Assembly (NCBI RefSeq): GCF_039729015.1
Contig: NZ_CP155792.1
Coordinates: 1,508,001-1,572,000, forward strand
From: Blastococcus sp. HT6-30
Lineage (GTDB): Bacteria; Actinomycetota; Actinomycetes; Mycobacteriales; Geodermatophilaceae
Reading direction: 5' to 3'
Length of the DNA stretch: 64,000 nucleotides
A program made the translations under genes and the position numbers. Every line of letters begins with the position of its first letter. The stretch's first letter is position 1. The notes beneath the pieces are model-generated. The model made no database searches. It worked only from the letters and a program-made list of their open reading frames with translations, and was not told the DNA's origin. Below are positions 44,647-54,349 of this stretch, in pieces.

Positions 44647-45968
44647 CCGCCGTGCAGACGGAGCGGTGGGGCGCGGCGGGCACCGGCGGAAACGCTGAAC
44701 GCCCGGCGCCGCCCCGGCTGAAGGAGCTCGTGGCGCAGGCCGCGATGCGGCTGGACCGCCGGCAGCCGAAGATCGCGCACGACATGAGCGATCTGATCGC
44801 CCGCGAGATCAGGTCGCTCGACGTCGATCAGGCCTTCCTGGACCTGCTCCGCGCGAGCGTCGACGCCAATACCAAGACGATCACGCACATCCTGATCAAC
44901 GACATCCCGATCGAGCGGCTGCAGCCCACCACGGCGGCCGTCGAGTACGCGCTGCGGCTGGCGCAGCGGGACATCCCGGCCAACTCGCTCGTCCGCGCCT
45001 ACAACGTCGGCAAGGACGACTTCATCGAGCAGATCTTCCCGGACGTGCAGGCCCTCGAGTGCTCGGCCGAGGAGAAGTTCGCCGTCCTGCAGCACATGTC
45101 GTCGGTGGTCGGGCGCTACATCGACTGGATCTCGCAGTACGTCTTCGAGGTGTACGAGGAGGAGCGCAACCGCTGGGTCGGCACGCAGGGCAACGTCCGG
45201 GCGACGCTGGTCCACGACGTGCTCAGCAGGCGCAACGTGCCCGTCCGGGAGTTCGAGCAGGAGACCGGGTACCGGCTCGACGGCCACCACATCGGCCTGA
45301 TCATCTGGTCGGTCGACCCGGCTCCGGCCCCGGACGAGCTGCGCATGCTCACCCAGGTCGTGTGGAAGGTGGCCGCCGTCGCCGGCTGCACCGCTTCTCC
45401 GTTGATCACGGCGGTGGACCGGATGACCGCGTGGGCCTGGCTCCCGTTCGCGGCGAAGCCGCCGCCGGTCGACATGGAGCAGATCCGGCACGTGGTCGGC
45501 CAGGCGAGGACCTCGCGGCTGTGCCTCGGACTCGCCGACGCGGGGGTGCCGGGGTTCCGTCGGACGCACGAGCAGGCCCGGGCGGCTCGCCGGGTGGCGA
45601 TCTCCCCGGCCGATGGCACGGCGGCCATCAGCTTCGGGGACGAGGGGGTGGCGATCGCCTCCCTGCTCGCCAACGACCTGGAGTCCACCAGCGCGTGGGT
45701 CGTCGAGGTTCTCGGAGGGCTGGCGGTCGACGCCGAGAACATGGACCTGCTGCGCGAGACGCTCCGCGTCTTCCTCTCGACCGGCGAGAGCTACACCGAC
45801 ACCGCCGCACTGATGAACCTGCACCGGAACACGGTCCGCTATCGCGTCTCGAAGGCGCTCGAGCAGGTGAGCACCGCGATCCGCACCAACCGTGTCGACC
45901 TCGCCGTGGCGCTCAACGTCTGCCGCTTCCTCGGTGCGAACGTGCTCACCCCGGCGGGCCGGAAGTGA
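44643..45968 (+). CDS. PucR/CdaR-type transcriptional regulator
   Basis: This 441-residue protein has a C-terminal PucR helix-turn-helix (LRVFLSTGESYTDTAALMNLHRNTVRYRVSKAL at about 378-410). A GGDEF-like CdaR segment lies in the middle (SRLCLGLADAGVPGFRRTHEQARAA). The N-terminal 160 residues form an all-helical RsbR- or globin-like sensor region (VRAYNVGKDDFIEQIFP). GTG 44643 overlaps the FAD enzyme stop, so the regulator is made with its likely targets. It converges on the LON-domain gene 13 bases away. The ligand is unknown. Confidence 0.88.
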   Translation: MTAVQTERWGAAGTGGNAERPAPPRLKELVAQAAMRLDRRQPKIAHDMSDLIAREIRSLDVDQAFLDLLRASVDANTKTITHILINDIPIERLQPTTAAVEYALRLAQRDIPANSLVRAYNVGKDDFIEQIFPDVQALECSAEEKFAVLQHMSSVVGRYIDWISQYVFEVYEEERNRWVGTQGNVRATLVHDVLSRRNVPVREFEQETGYRLDGHHIGLIIWSVDPAPAPDELRMLTQVVWKVAAVAGCTASPLITAVDRMTAWAWLPFAAKPPPVDMEQIRHVVGQARTSRLCLGLADAGVPGFRRTHEQARAARRVAISPADGTAAISFGDEGVAIASLLANDLESTSAWVVEVLGGLAVDAENMDLLRETLRVFLSTGESYTDTAALMNLHRNTVRYRVSKALEQVSTAIRTNRVDLAVALNVCRFLGANVLTPAGRK

Positions 45969-45981
45969 GGACGGGGACCGG

Positions 45982-46782
45982 TCAGTTCACCGTCATCGGG
46001 GTGGCGAACTGCTGCAGCGGCGCCGGCACCGCGCCGAGGGTCTGCAGCAGCGTCAGCTCCCGCCGCAGCAGCCGGGACTCCGCGGCCAGCCGCCGGCGGG
46101 TGGCGGACTCCGCCAGGAGCGCCTGGCGGTCCTCCGTGGTCAGCAGCGCCGACGAGGCGACCAGCCAGGACAGGGCCGCCGGGTCGTCGGCCGCGGCGGC
46201 GAGCCGTACCGCCGCCTCGGCGCCGTCGCCGTGGGTACCGGCCCCGAGCGCCGACACCTCGGAGACGTAGCGGGTGAACAGGTCGCCCACCGCGTGGGCC
46301 AGCAGGTCCAGCGAGCCGCGGGCGACCGAGGTGGCGACCTCGTCGGCGGGCGGGACGAGCAGCCCGGGGCCGTCGGTCGCCGCTTCGGCGTCGCCGGCGG
46401 CCTCCTCGGCGGCCTCCTCCTCGGCGAGCCACTCCACCTCGGCCCGGAGGTAGGGCGGGTCGTCGCCGACGACGACGTCGAGCAACCGGAACCGCTCGCC
46501 GCCCACCGTCAGGATGCGGAAACCGCCGTCGGCCTGGGGCTGGACCCGCTGCAGCCGGGCGGTGCAGCCGATGTCGTAGAGCGCCGCGGCCGGCGCCACG
46601 TGCTCGACCTCCCAGCCCTGCCGGATCGCCACGACCCCGAAGAACCGCCGGTCCCCGTGCTCGGGCAGGTCCATCAGGTCGCGCATCAGGCGGCGGTACC
46701 GGGGCTCGAAGATCTGCAGGGGCAGCACGACACCGGGGAACAGTGGCCGTCCCAGCGGGAACAGCGGGATCAGCTCACCCAT
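45982..46782 (-). CDS. LON peptidase substrate-binding domain protein
   Basis: This 266-residue protein begins [32 protein letters not shown], the opening of the Lon N-terminal domain. It includes [21 protein letters not shown] and ends in a helical region. No ATPase or Ser-Lys protease domain is present. Such stand-alone domains may bind unfolded proteins; in actinobacteria they are common and of unknown role. ATG 46782 is preceded at 7 bases by TACGCT, a leaderless arrangement. Confidence 0.9.
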   Translation of the reverse strand: MGELIPLFPLGRPLFPGVVLPLQIFEPRYRRLMRDLMDLPEHGDRRFFGVVAIRQGWEVEHVAPAAALYDIGCTARLQRVQPQADGGFRILTVGGERFRLLDVVVGDDPPYLRAEVEWLAEEEAAEEAAGDAEAATDGPGLLVPPADEVATSVARGSLDLLAHAVGDLFTRYVSEVSALGAGTHGDGAEAAVRLAAAADDPAALSWLVASSALLTTEDRQALLAESATRRRLAAESRLLRRELTLLQTLGAVPAPLQQFATPMTVN

Positions 46783-46789
46783 CCGGGCA

Positions 46790-46795
46790 AGCGTA
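46790..46795 (-). promoter_or_regulatory. -10 element of the LON-domain gene, leaderless type
   Basis: Minus-strand TACGCT is followed by TGCCCGG and ATG 46782. Confidence 0.5.
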
Positions 46796-46924
46796 CGGCC
46801 CCCCGGCCCCCGGGCCGTCCGGGCGCCCCGGGGGTGGCGGGGGGCGCTGGCTACGCTGGAGGCCCCTGTCGCCACGCCTCGGCCGCTCCGGCGACCCGTC
46901 CGCGCCCACCATCCGGAGGCACCC

Positions 46925-48241
46925 GTGCTCGCCCGCATCGACCTGCGCGGATCCGCGCTGCCCGGCGTCCGCGAGCTCGCCGGCCTCCTCCCTCGGGCCG
47001 CCACCGACATCGACTCGGTGACGGCCACTGTCCGGCCGCTGTGCGAGGACGTGCGCATCCGCGGCGCCCAGGCGGTGCGGGAGATCACCGCCCGGCTCGA
47101 CGGCGTGGACGCCGAGGACTTCGCCGTTCCGCAGGAGGCGCTGGACCGGGCACTGGCCGAGTGCGACCCGACGCTTCGGGAGGCCCTCGAGGAGGCGATC
47201 TCAAGGGTCCGGAAGGTGCACGCCGACCAGCGCCGCACCGACGTCACGACGCAGGTGGTGGGCGGCGGCAGCGTCACCGAGCGCTGGCTGCCGGTCCGCC
47301 GGGTGGGGCTGTACGTGCCGGGCGGGCTGGCGCCGCTGCTGTCCAGCGTGGTGATGAACGTGGTGCCGGCGCAGATCGCCGGTGTCGAGTCGATCGCCGT
47401 CGCCTCCCCACCCCAGCGGGACAACGGCGGCCTGCCCGACCCGGGCGTGCTCGCCGCTTGCGCCCTGCTGGGGGTGAGCGAGGTCTACGCCGTCGGCGGC
47501 GCGCAGGCCATCGCCGTCTTCGGGTACGGCGCGGGCACCTGCGAGCCGGTGGACATGGTCACCGGCCCCGGGAACGTCTACGTGACCGCGGCGAAGCGGT
47601 TGCTGCGCGGGCTGATCGGCATCGACTCCGAGGCGGGCCCCACCGAGGTGGCGATCCTCGCCGACGACACCGCCGACCCGGCGCACGTCGCGGCCGACCT
47701 GATCAGCCAGGCCGAGCACGACCCCCTCGCCGGCGCGGTCCTCGTCACGTCGAGTGAGGAGCTGGCCGACGCCGTCCTGGCGCTGGTCCCGGCGCAGGTC
47801 GAGGCGACCAAGCACGCCGACCGGATCCGCACCGCGCTCGACGGCAGCCAGTCCGGCGTCGTGCTGGTCGACGACCTCGACGCCGGCCTGCGGGTGGTCG
47901 ACGCGTACGCCGCCGAGCACCTGGAGATCCAGACGCAGCACGCCCGAGAGGTGGCGCTGCGGGTGCGCAACGCCGGCGCGATCTTCGTCGGCGCCTGGTC
48001 GCCGGTCTCGCTGGGTGACTACATCGCCGGCTCCAACCACGTGCTGCCCACCGGCGGCTGCGCCCGGCACTCCAGCGGGCTGTCCGTGCAGTCGTTCCTG
48101 CGCGGCATCCACCTGGTCGAGTACGACGAGCAGGCACTGGCCGACGTCGCCGGGCACGTGGACGCCCTGGCCGGCGCGGAGGACCTCCCCGCGCACGCCG
48201 CCGCCGTCCGCATCCGGCAGACCGCGCGGTCGAGCGGTTGA
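46925..48241 (+). CDS. hisD: Histidinol dehydrogenase
   Basis: This 438-residue enzyme performs the last two steps of histidine synthesis, oxidising histidinol to histidine with NAD+ and zinc. Typical motifs are [59 protein letters not shown] and [12 protein letters not shown], which cover the zinc ligands and catalytic His/Glu pair. GTG 46925 has CCGGAGG upstream. A TACGCT at about 46852 could give a leader of about 65 bases. The stop overlaps hisC. Confidence 0.97.
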   Translation: MLARIDLRGSALPGVRELAGLLPRAATDIDSVTATVRPLCEDVRIRGAQAVREITARLDGVDAEDFAVPQEALDRALAECDPTLREALEEAISRVRKVHADQRRTDVTTQVVGGGSVTERWLPVRRVGLYVPGGLAPLLSSVVMNVVPAQIAGVESIAVASPPQRDNGGLPDPGVLAACALLGVSEVYAVGGAQAIAVFGYGAGTCEPVDMVTGPGNVYVTAAKRLLRGLIGIDSEAGPTEVAILADDTADPAHVAADLISQAEHDPLAGAVLVTSSEELADAVLALVPAQVEATKHADRIRTALDGSQSGVVLVDDLDAGLRVVDAYAAEHLEIQTQHAREVALRVRNAGAIFVGAWSPVSLGDYIAGSNHVLPTGGCARHSSGLSVQSFLRGIHLVEYDEQALADVAGHVDALAGAEDLPAHAAAVRIRQTARSSG

Positions 48242-49353
48242 TGGCCGGCCTCGACGAGCTCCCGCTGCGGCCGGAGCTGCGCGGTCGCACCCCCTACGGC
48301 GCTCCGCAGCTGCCCGCCACGCATCGGCTCAACACCAACGAGAACCCGCACCCGCTGCCTGCCGAGCTGCTCGCCGACCTCGGGGCGGCGCTCGGCTCCG
48401 CGGCACTGGAGCTCAACCGCTACCCCGACCGCGACGCCGTCGCGCTGCGGACCGATCTCGCCGCCTACCTGACGCGCACCGGGGGACAGGCCGTGGCGCC
48501 GGCGCAGGTGTGGGCGGCCAACGGCTCCAACGAGGTGCTGCAGCAGATCCTGCAGGCATTCGGGGGAGCGGGGCGCACGGCGCTGGGCTTCACCCCGTCC
48601 TACTCGATGCACCCGATCATCGCGGCGGGCACCGGAACGGCCTGGGTCGACGGGCACCGGGCGGCCGACTTCACCATCGACACCGGCGCCGCCGTGGGGC
48701 AGGTGCGGGAGGTCCGGCCCGACGTCACCTTCGTCACCAGCCCGAACAACCCGACGGGCACCGCCGTCGCCCTCGACACGGTCGCCGCGCTGTACGAGGC
48801 GACCGAAGGGGTGGTCGTCGTCGACGAGGCGTACGCGGAGTTCGCCCGCACCGGCACGCCCTCGGCGCTCACCCTGCTGCCCGGCCGGCCGCGGCTGATC
48901 GTGAGCCGGACGATGAGCAAGGCCTTCGGCATGGCCGGGCTGCGGCTGGGCTACCTGGCCGCCGACGCCGCCGTCGTCGACGCCCTGCAGCTGGTGCGGC
49001 TGCCGTACCACCTGAGCTCGCTCACCCAGGCCGCCGCGCGGGCCGCGCTGGGGCACACCGACGCGCTGCTGGCGACCGTCGACGCGGTGAAGGCGCAGCG
49101 CGACCGGATCGTCGACGCGCTGCCCGGGCTCGGGCTGACCAGCGTGCCCAGCGACGCCAACTTCGTCCTGTTCGGGCACTTCGCCGACGCGCCCGCCGCG
49201 TGGCAGGCGCTGCTCGACCGGGGGGTGCTGGTGCGCGACGTCGGCCTGCCCGGCTGGCTGCGCGTCACCGCCGGTACCGCCGAGGAGACCGACGCCTTCC
49301 TCGCCGCGCTGGGTGAGGTCGCGCCGTCCCACCGCACGACTCTGGGAGACTGA
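48241..49353 (+). CDS. hisC: Histidinol-phosphate aminotransferase
   Basis: This 370-residue class I/II PLP-dependent aminotransferase converts imidazole-acetol phosphate and glutamate to histidinol phosphate. [12 protein letters not shown] is the substrate-binding start. [10 protein letters not shown] and [10 protein letters not shown] are PLP contacts, and [17 protein letters not shown] contains the Schiff-base lysine. ATG 48241 shares one base with the hisD stop. The hisB ATG follows after 5 bases. Confidence 0.96.
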   Translation: MAGLDELPLRPELRGRTPYGAPQLPATHRLNTNENPHPLPAELLADLGAALGSAALELNRYPDRDAVALRTDLAAYLTRTGGQAVAPAQVWAANGSNEVLQQILQAFGGAGRTALGFTPSYSMHPIIAAGTGTAWVDGHRAADFTIDTGAAVGQVREVRPDVTFVTSPNNPTGTAVALDTVAALYEATEGVVVVDEAYAEFARTGTPSALTLLPGRPRLIVSRTMSKAFGMAGLRLGYLAADAAVVDALQLVRLPYHLSSLTQAAARAALGHTDALLATVDAVKAQRDRIVDALPGLGLTSVPSDANFVLFGHFADAPAAWQALLDRGVLVRDVGLPGWLRVTAGTAEETDAFLAALGEVAPSHRTTLGD

Positions 49354-49358
49354 CGCCC

Positions 49359-49955
49359 ATGACCCGCACCGCACGTGTCGAGCGACAGACCAACGAGACC
49401 AAGCTCGTGGTCGAGCTCGACCTCGACGGCACCGGCACCAGCTCGATCAGCACCGGCGTGGGCTTCTACGACCACATGCTGACGGCGCTGTCCAAGCACA
49501 GCGGCATCGACCTGACCGTCCGCGCCGACGGCGACCTGCACATCGACGCCCACCACACGGTGGAGGACGTCGCCATCGCCCTGGGCCAGGCGTTCGCCGA
49601 GGCACTGGGCGACAAGAAGGGCATCACCCGCTACGGCGACGCGACCATCCCCATGGACGAGGTGCTGGCGCAGGCCGCGGTCGACCTGTCGGGCCGGCCG
49701 TACTTCGTGCACGCCGAGCCCGAGAGCATGACCCCGATGATCGGGCCGGACTACCCGACCAGCCTGACCAAGCACGTCCTGGAGTCCTTCGCGTTCAACG
49801 CCCGGATCAGCCTGCACGTCCGGGTGCTCTACGCCGGCCGGGATGCCCACCACATCGTCGAGGGGCAGTTCAAGGCCCTGGCGCGAGCGCTGCGGACCGC
49901 GGTGGCGCTGGACCCGCGGGTCACCGACGTGCCCTCCACGAAGGGCGCCCTGTAG
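49359..49955 (+). CDS. hisB: Imidazoleglycerol-phosphate dehydratase
   Basis: This 198-residue monofunctional enzyme makes imidazole-acetol phosphate. The metal-binding [14 protein letters not shown] and [19 protein letters not shown] repeats, the FYDHML segment and the C-terminal VPSTKGAL are diagnostic. There is no fused histidinol phosphatase. The his operon is continuous only this far; hisH comes about 2.9 kb later. Confidence 0.97.
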   Translation: MTRTARVERQTNETKLVVELDLDGTGTSSISTGVGFYDHMLTALSKHSGIDLTVRADGDLHIDAHHTVEDVAIALGQAFAEALGDKKGITRYGDATIPMDEVLAQAAVDLSGRPYFVHAEPESMTPMIGPDYPTSLTKHVLESFAFNARISLHVRVLYAGRDAHHIVEGQFKALARALRTAVALDPRVTDVPSTKGAL

Positions 49956-49958
49956 CCG

Positions 49959-50135
49959 GTGGACTTCGGCCTGATCCTCGTCGTGCTCGGTGGGTTTCTG
50001 CTGGGCGGCGCCTGGAGCATCTGGCGGGCCGACTCGGAGACCGCCGGGCGCACCGGGCCGCAGGTCGTCTTCGCCGTCATCCTGCTGCTGGCCGCGCTGC
50101 TGGCGACCGCGTCGGGCATCCTCCGGCTGGTGTGA
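49959..50135 (+). CDS. Small membrane protein (58 residues)
   Basis: The frame from GTG 49959 begins DFGLILVVLGGFLLGGAWS and then has a short polar loop (RADSETAGRTGPQ). A second helix ends in TASGILRLV. It starts 3 bases after hisB, and its stop overlaps the next GTG as GTGA, so it behaves as an operon member. Third-position G/C bias is strong. Its function is unknown. Confidence 0.7.
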   Translation: MDFGLILVVLGGFLLGGAWSIWRADSETAGRTGPQVVFAVILLLAALLATASGILRLV

Positions 50136-50533
50136 GCGGCGGCGACGAGGAGCGCTTCCTCGAGCTGGTCACCGCCGACCCCACGGTGCGGGCGGTGCTC
50201 GATCGCGCCCCCGCTCCGGGCGTGGCCGACCGTATCCGCGACGAGGCGCGGGTGCACCCCTGGTACGAGCAGAGGTTCGGTGTGCCGGCCGACCCGTTCC
50301 GCGACTGCGCCGAGGCCATCGACCACTTCTCCGCCGTCTGCTGCTACCGGGTGGCCCGGCTGGACGACGCCGGCGCGGTCGCGGTGTACGCGCCGCACGG
50401 CTACGACGACCTGTTCGCGCTGGTCGTGCGGCCCAACCCGCGGGGCCGGCCCCCCGGCACGTTCACGAGACGGACACGGCGCGCGGGCAGCAGCAGTGGC
50501 CCGAGCTCACGATCCTGCCCTGGCCCGACCCGC
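50132..50533 (+). pseudogene. Decayed nucleotidyltransferase (NTP_transf_6/DUF925-like)
   Basis: The N-terminal LVTADPTVRAVLDRAPAPGVAD runs directly into RIRDEARVHPWYEQRFG and then YAPHGYDDLFALVVRPNPRG. In the family, as I recall it, the segment holding the catalytic Asp residues and the GAVAQTVWN-type motif lies between the first two blocks; here it is missing. After RPNPRG the natural C terminus (HETDTARGQQQWPELTILPWP) continues in another frame, which implies a one-base shift near 50455-50470. Internal deletion plus frameshift indicates a pseudogene. It is still coupled to the upstream small gene. Confidence 0.65.
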
Positions 50534-50657
50534 TCGACGCCCCCGCTGAGCACCCGCCGACCCCTCCGCATCCTGCGGCGCCTCGCCCCTCCTCGCCCCG
50601 CCGGCGCACCGACGGCCCCGCCCAGGTCCCCGGGCGGGGTCGTCGTTCGTCGGTGGC

Positions 50658-51911
50658 TCAGCCGGTGCGTGAGCGTTCGGGTTCCCCGGTGAGGGGGAAG
50701 ACGAGGATCTCGGTGCCGTCGGGCCGGTAGGTGTGCCATCGGCCCCGCGCATCTCGAACGACGGCGAACCCGTGGTGCACTTTCGTGTGGTGCCGTTCGC
50801 ACAGCAACGCTGAGTTCTCCAGCGAGGTGGGGCCGTCGTCGATCCAGTGGATCAGGTGGTGGACGTCGCACCAGGAGGCCGGGGCGTCACAGCCGGTGAA
50901 CACGCATCCGCGGTCGCGGTACTCCACGGCCCGGCGCAGCGCCGGCGGGGCGACCCGCTTCGCCTTGCCGTAGTCGAGGATCTCCCCGTCCGGGCCGATG
51001 ACGATCCGGGAGACGTTGCCGTCACAGGCCAGCCAGCGGGCCCGGGCGGCGGAGATCATCGCCCCGAACCCGGTCTGCGCCGCACCCGGGCCGGTGGTGG
51101 GGTCGACGAGGTCGGCGATGTCGACTCGGACGACGACGTGCGGCTTCACCGTGCGCAGGGTCGGCAGGGACCCGGAGGCGAGGGTGTTGTCGGCGAGCTG
51201 GACCAGGGCGTCGGCGGACTGCTGGGCGCGGGTTCGGGTGTCCCCGGCCGGGCGGGACGCCTGCATGATGGATTCGACCGCGGTGAGCACCTTCTCCCCG
51301 CCCACGGCGTCCAGGTCGAACCGGCCGGTGACGCTGCCGTCGGCGTGCCGGACCACCACCAGCGACCGGTCTTCGGTCGGATCGGGCTCCGGGCCGTCGG
51401 GATCGAGCCGGGCCAGGTAGTGCTCCACCACCTGGCGCAGCTGCACGAAAGCGGAGCCGGCGGCGACCTCGGCCAGCGCCGCATCCACCCCGGCCAGTTC
51501 GACCTGCTGGGCGTCGGCGGCCGCCACGTTCCCGGGGTCGACGACGGGAGTGATGACCGCAACCTGCTCGGCGGTCACCTCGCCCCGGCGGAAGGCCTCG
51601 GTGACCGCCGGCAGCTCGGCCAGCGCCCGGCCGCTGCGCACCACCTTCGACGCCGCCGCCGGCGACAGCTTGGCGTGCCCGCGCAGCCAGGCCGCCATCG
51701 TCTTCAGTCCGTCCCGCTCCGGGGCCTGGGAGACCTCGCACTCCCGCACCGTGCGGGAGACCTGCGCCGCGAGCCGGTTCTGCGCGGTCAGCAGACCGGT
51801 GAGCCGGTCCAGCAGCTGCGGGCCGAACCAGCCGGAGAGGTCCTCGGCCGCCAGGTCGTCCAGCGCGGCGGACAACCGGTCCAGCGCACCACCCGCAGCG
51901 ATCGAACGCAT
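50658..51911 (-). CDS. DUF222 / 13E12-type HNH endonuclease
   Basis: This 417-residue protein has the N-terminal DUF222 (13E12 repeat) domain ([36 protein letters not shown]). The C-terminal HNH domain reads [19 protein letters not shown], then [19 protein letters not shown]. These genes are multicopy and mobile-like in actinobacteria. It lies on the opposite strand inside the his region, between the decayed gene and hisH. The ATG at 51911 is preceded by minus-strand TAGCCT at 6 bases, and a LexA-like box overlaps the start codon. Confidence 0.9.
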   Translation of the reverse strand: MRSIAAGGALDRLSAALDDLAAEDLSGWFGPQLLDRLTGLLTAQNRLAAQVSRTVRECEVSQAPERDGLKTMAAWLRGHAKLSPAAASKVVRSGRALAELPAVTEAFRRGEVTAEQVAVITPVVDPGNVAAADAQQVELAGVDAALAEVAAGSAFVQLRQVVEHYLARLDPDGPEPDPTEDRSLVVVRHADGSVTGRFDLDAVGGEKVLTAVESIMQASRPAGDTRTRAQQSADALVQLADNTLASGSLPTLRTVKPHVVVRVDIADLVDPTTGPGAAQTGFGAMISAARARWLACDGNVSRIVIGPDGEILDYGKAKRVAPPALRRAVEYRDRGCVFTGCDAPASWCDVHHLIHWIDDGPTSLENSALLCERHHTKVHHGFAVVRDARGRWHTYRPDGTEILVFPLTGEPERSRTG

Positions 51912-51923
51912 GTACGAAGGCTA
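51902..51923 (-). promoter_or_regulatory. LexA-like box and -10 at the DUF222-HNH start
   Basis: TCGAACGCATGTACGA (51902-51917) matches the mycobacterial SOS box TCGAAC-N4-GTTCGA with one mismatch. It covers the HNH start codon. Minus-strand TAGCCT (51918-51923) lies 6 bases upstream of the ATG, so a bound repressor would sit on the predicted transcript start. Confidence 0.5.
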
Positions 51924-52106
51924 GCGGATCCGACCGCACGTGGCAAGGTGAAACCGCAGGCCAGGAGGCTGTCTACCATCTTCGAGGAAGGCTTGACGGC
52001 GGCCGGGTGGTGGCCCCGAGATCAGGAACCCGAGGCTCCCAGCAACGTCTTCCTCGCCGCACGTTTCGGGTGGCGCGGCTGGACGGCGAGGCCGAGCGGC
52101 CGCAGG

Positions 52107-52709
52107 ATGCGGGTAGTGAACGGATGCCGGCCGGTGTTGCGCATGCTGGCGATGACCGCGGTGCTCGCGGCCACGCCTGTGCTCGCCGCCTGCGGCTCCG
52201 ACGGGCCGGGCAGCTCGCGCTACGTCGCGGAGTTCGCCCTCGGAGCCGATACGCCGGAGGCGCGGGAGTTCGTGTTTACGCCGAAGCCGGGACCTCGTGT
52301 TCAGCTGCTCCCGCAGCCGTCCCCTGCGCCGCGAATCACGCTGCCCGGCCCCGGGGAGGGCTTCGAGCTGGCCCCGCCCCAGCCGGCGCCTGCGCCGGAC
52401 CCCGGTGGCCAGTCGGTCCTCGAGTCAGCCTTCCAGCCCTCGATCGCCTGGGTCGACGACGGGCAGTACCTCGCGGTCATCACCCACGGCAGTGGCAGCT
52501 GTCCCAGCGGGCCGGACGGCATCGAGGTCGTCGCCGAGCAGGAGGTCGACATTGGCCTGGGGCCCCTGTTCCCCGACCGGGACCCCTGCACCGCGGACAT
52601 GAGCCCGCACGTCACGGTGGTGGAACTGCCGCAGGGGGTCACGCCGACGAAGCGGCTGGTGGCCCGCTTCGGTGCCCACGAGGTGGCCATCGAGGCCGTG
52701 AGCGGCTGA
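52107..52709 (+). CDS. Predicted lipoprotein of unknown function
   Basis: This 200-residue protein has a signal peptide ending in the lipobox LAAC ([20 protein letters not shown]). A Pro-rich linker ([18 protein letters not shown]) joins it to a C-terminal domain of about 85 residues ([40 protein letters not shown]), which carries two Cys residues that could pair. ATG 52107 or GTG 52116 could start it. It is the gene immediately before hisH but need not be related to it. Confidence 0.7.
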   Translation: MRVVNGCRPVLRMLAMTAVLAATPVLAACGSDGPGSSRYVAEFALGADTPEAREFVFTPKPGPRVQLLPQPSPAPRITLPGPGEGFELAPPQPAPAPDPGGQSVLESAFQPSIAWVDDGQYLAVITHGSGSCPSGPDGIEVVAEQEVDIGLGPLFPDRDPCTADMSPHVTVVELPQGVTPTKRLVARFGAHEVAIEAVSG

Positions 52710-52800
52710 CGCCCCCCCGGGAGCCGGTCGCAGGAACCCCGGCACGGTCACTGCGTCTGCGGTCGACGGGAACACTTCCGGCCGTTCCCGTGCTGGTCGG

Positions 52801-52806
52801 TAGCGT
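52801..52806 (+). promoter_or_regulatory. -10 element of hisH, leaderless type
   Basis: TAGCGT is followed by GGCAGGC and GTG 52814. It gives hisH a promoter of its own, as expected after separation from hisB. Confidence 0.5.
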
Positions 52807-52813
52807 GGCAGGC

Positions 52814-53452
52814 GTGAAGAAGGTGGCGGTCCTCGACTACGGCTCGGGCAACCTGCGGTCGGCCGAGCGCGCGCTCCAACGGGTCGGGGCCGACGTGACG
52901 GTGACCGCCGACCTCCGGACCGCGCTGGACGCCGACGGGCTCGTCGTTCCCGGCGTCGGCGCGTTCGCCGCGTGCATGACCGGGCTGGACGCCGTCCAGG
53001 GCCGCCGGATCATCGGCCGCCGCCTGGCCGGGAGCCGCCCGGTGCTCGGCATCTGCGTGGGCATGCAGATCCTCTTCGAGCGCGGCGTCGAGCACGGCGT
53101 GGACGCCGAGGGCTGCGGCGAGTGGCCGGGGGTCGTCGAGCCGCTGGAGGCGCCCGTGCTCCCGCACATGGGCTGGAACACCGTGCAGGCGCCCCGGGAG
53201 AGCGTCCTGTTCGACGGCCTCGAGGGCGAGCGCTTCTACTTCGTGCACTCCTACGGGGTCCGGAACTTCCCGCTCGGCCAGGACGGCGGACCCTCGCGGC
53301 TCACGCCCCCGAAGGTCACCTGGGCCGAGCACGGGGACCGGTTCGTCGCCGGTGTGGAGAACGGCCCGCTGTCGGCGACGCAGTTCCACCCGGAGAAGAG
53401 CGGTGATGCCGGGGCCCAGCTGCTGACCAACTGGCTCGGCACGCTCGACTGA
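52814..53452 (+). CDS. hisH: Imidazole glycerol phosphate synthase glutaminase subunit
   Basis: This 212-residue class I amidotransferase supplies ammonia to HisF. The DYGSGNLRS start, the oxyanion-strand VVPGVGAF, the nucleophile Cys in [12 protein letters not shown] and the His-Glu of TQFHPEKSG complete the catalytic triad. VHSYGV is also typical. GTG 52814 matches the TAGCGT spacing. It converges on an SDR gene 9 bases away. hisF is not in the window. Confidence 0.97.
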   Translation: MKKVAVLDYGSGNLRSAERALQRVGADVTVTADLRTALDADGLVVPGVGAFAACMTGLDAVQGRRIIGRRLAGSRPVLGICVGMQILFERGVEHGVDAEGCGEWPGVVEPLEAPVLPHMGWNTVQAPRESVLFDGLEGERFYFVHSYGVRNFPLGQDGGPSRLTPPKVTWAEHGDRFVAGVENGPLSATQFHPEKSGDAGAQLLTNWLGTLD

Positions 53453-53461
53453 GCGGCCCGC

Positions 53462-54226
53462 TCAGCTGCGCAGGTAGCTGGCCCCGTTGACGTCGATGAT
53501 CGTGCCGGTCGAGAAGCGCGCGTCCGGCGACGCCAGCCACAGCACCGCCGAGGCCACTTCCTCCGGGCGGGCGACCCGGCCGTAGGGCGACTGCGCCCGG
53601 ACGGCATCCCCGCTCGGGCCGTCGAGGATCTCCCGCGCCATCTCCGTCTGCACGAAGCCCGGTGCGACGCTGCCCACCGTGATCCCGTGCGGCGCCAGCG
53701 CCTGGGCCATCGACTGCCCGAAGGCGTTGAGCCCGGCTTTCGCGGCGCCGTAGGCGGGGGTGTTCGGCTCGCCGCGGAAGGCGCCGCGGCTGGTCACGTT
53801 GACCACCGCGCCGCCGCCGGCCGCGACCAGGTGCGGCACGGCCCGGAAGGCGGCGTGCATGGCGCCGACCAGGTTCACCTGCAGGGTGCGCGACACGACC
53901 GCCTGCCAGTCGGCCCAGGACGTCTCCAGCGGCGGGTGCGCCGTGTAGACCCCGGCGTTGTTCACCAGCACCTGTAGCCCACCGAGTGCGGCCGCCGCCT
54001 CGTCGACCACCGCCCCGACGGCCTCGGCGTCGGCGACGTCGGCCTGCAGCACCACGTGGCCTTGACCGGGCAGCTCCGCGGCGACCCGCTCCGCCGCCTC
54101 CCGGGAGCTGCCGTAGTGCACCGCCACCCGGTCGCCGCGCTCGGCGAAGGCGTGGGCGATCGTCCGTCCGATGCCCCGGGAGGCGCCGGTGACGAGAACG
54201 GCGCGGGAGTCGCTGGAGTCGGCCAC
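53462..54226 (-). CDS. Short-chain dehydrogenase/reductase (FabG-like)
   Basis: This 254-residue classical SDR has the NAD(P) motif VTGASRGIGRTIA, the NNAG motif (VLVNNAGVY), the catalytic Ser in NVTSRGAF and the YGAAK dyad. The C-terminal SYLRS end and ARFSTGTIIDVNGA are usual for FabG-like enzymes. GTG 54226 is preferred; a TTG at 54238 would add four residues. The substrate is unknown. It ends against hisH and is divergent from the M28 peptidase gene. Confidence 0.9.
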   Translation of the reverse strand: MADSSDSRAVLVTGASRGIGRTIAHAFAERGDRVAVHYGSSREAAERVAAELPGQGHVVLQADVADAEAVGAVVDEAAAALGGLQVLVNNAGVYTAHPPLETSWADWQAVVSRTLQVNLVGAMHAAFRAVPHLVAAGGGAVVNVTSRGAFRGEPNTPAYGAAKAGLNAFGQSMAQALAPHGITVGSVAPGFVQTEMAREILDGPSGDAVRAQSPYGRVARPEEVASAVLWLASPDARFSTGTIIDVNGASYLRS

Positions 54227-54349
54227 GCGGGCAGTCAATCAGCCGGTGTGCACCGGCGCCCGCCGATCCCGGGTCGCGCCTGCCGGACCGGGCCGCGCGA
54301 GCCGCCTAGGGTTCCGGCGTCCCGTCCCGGTGCTGCTCAGGAGGCCGGC

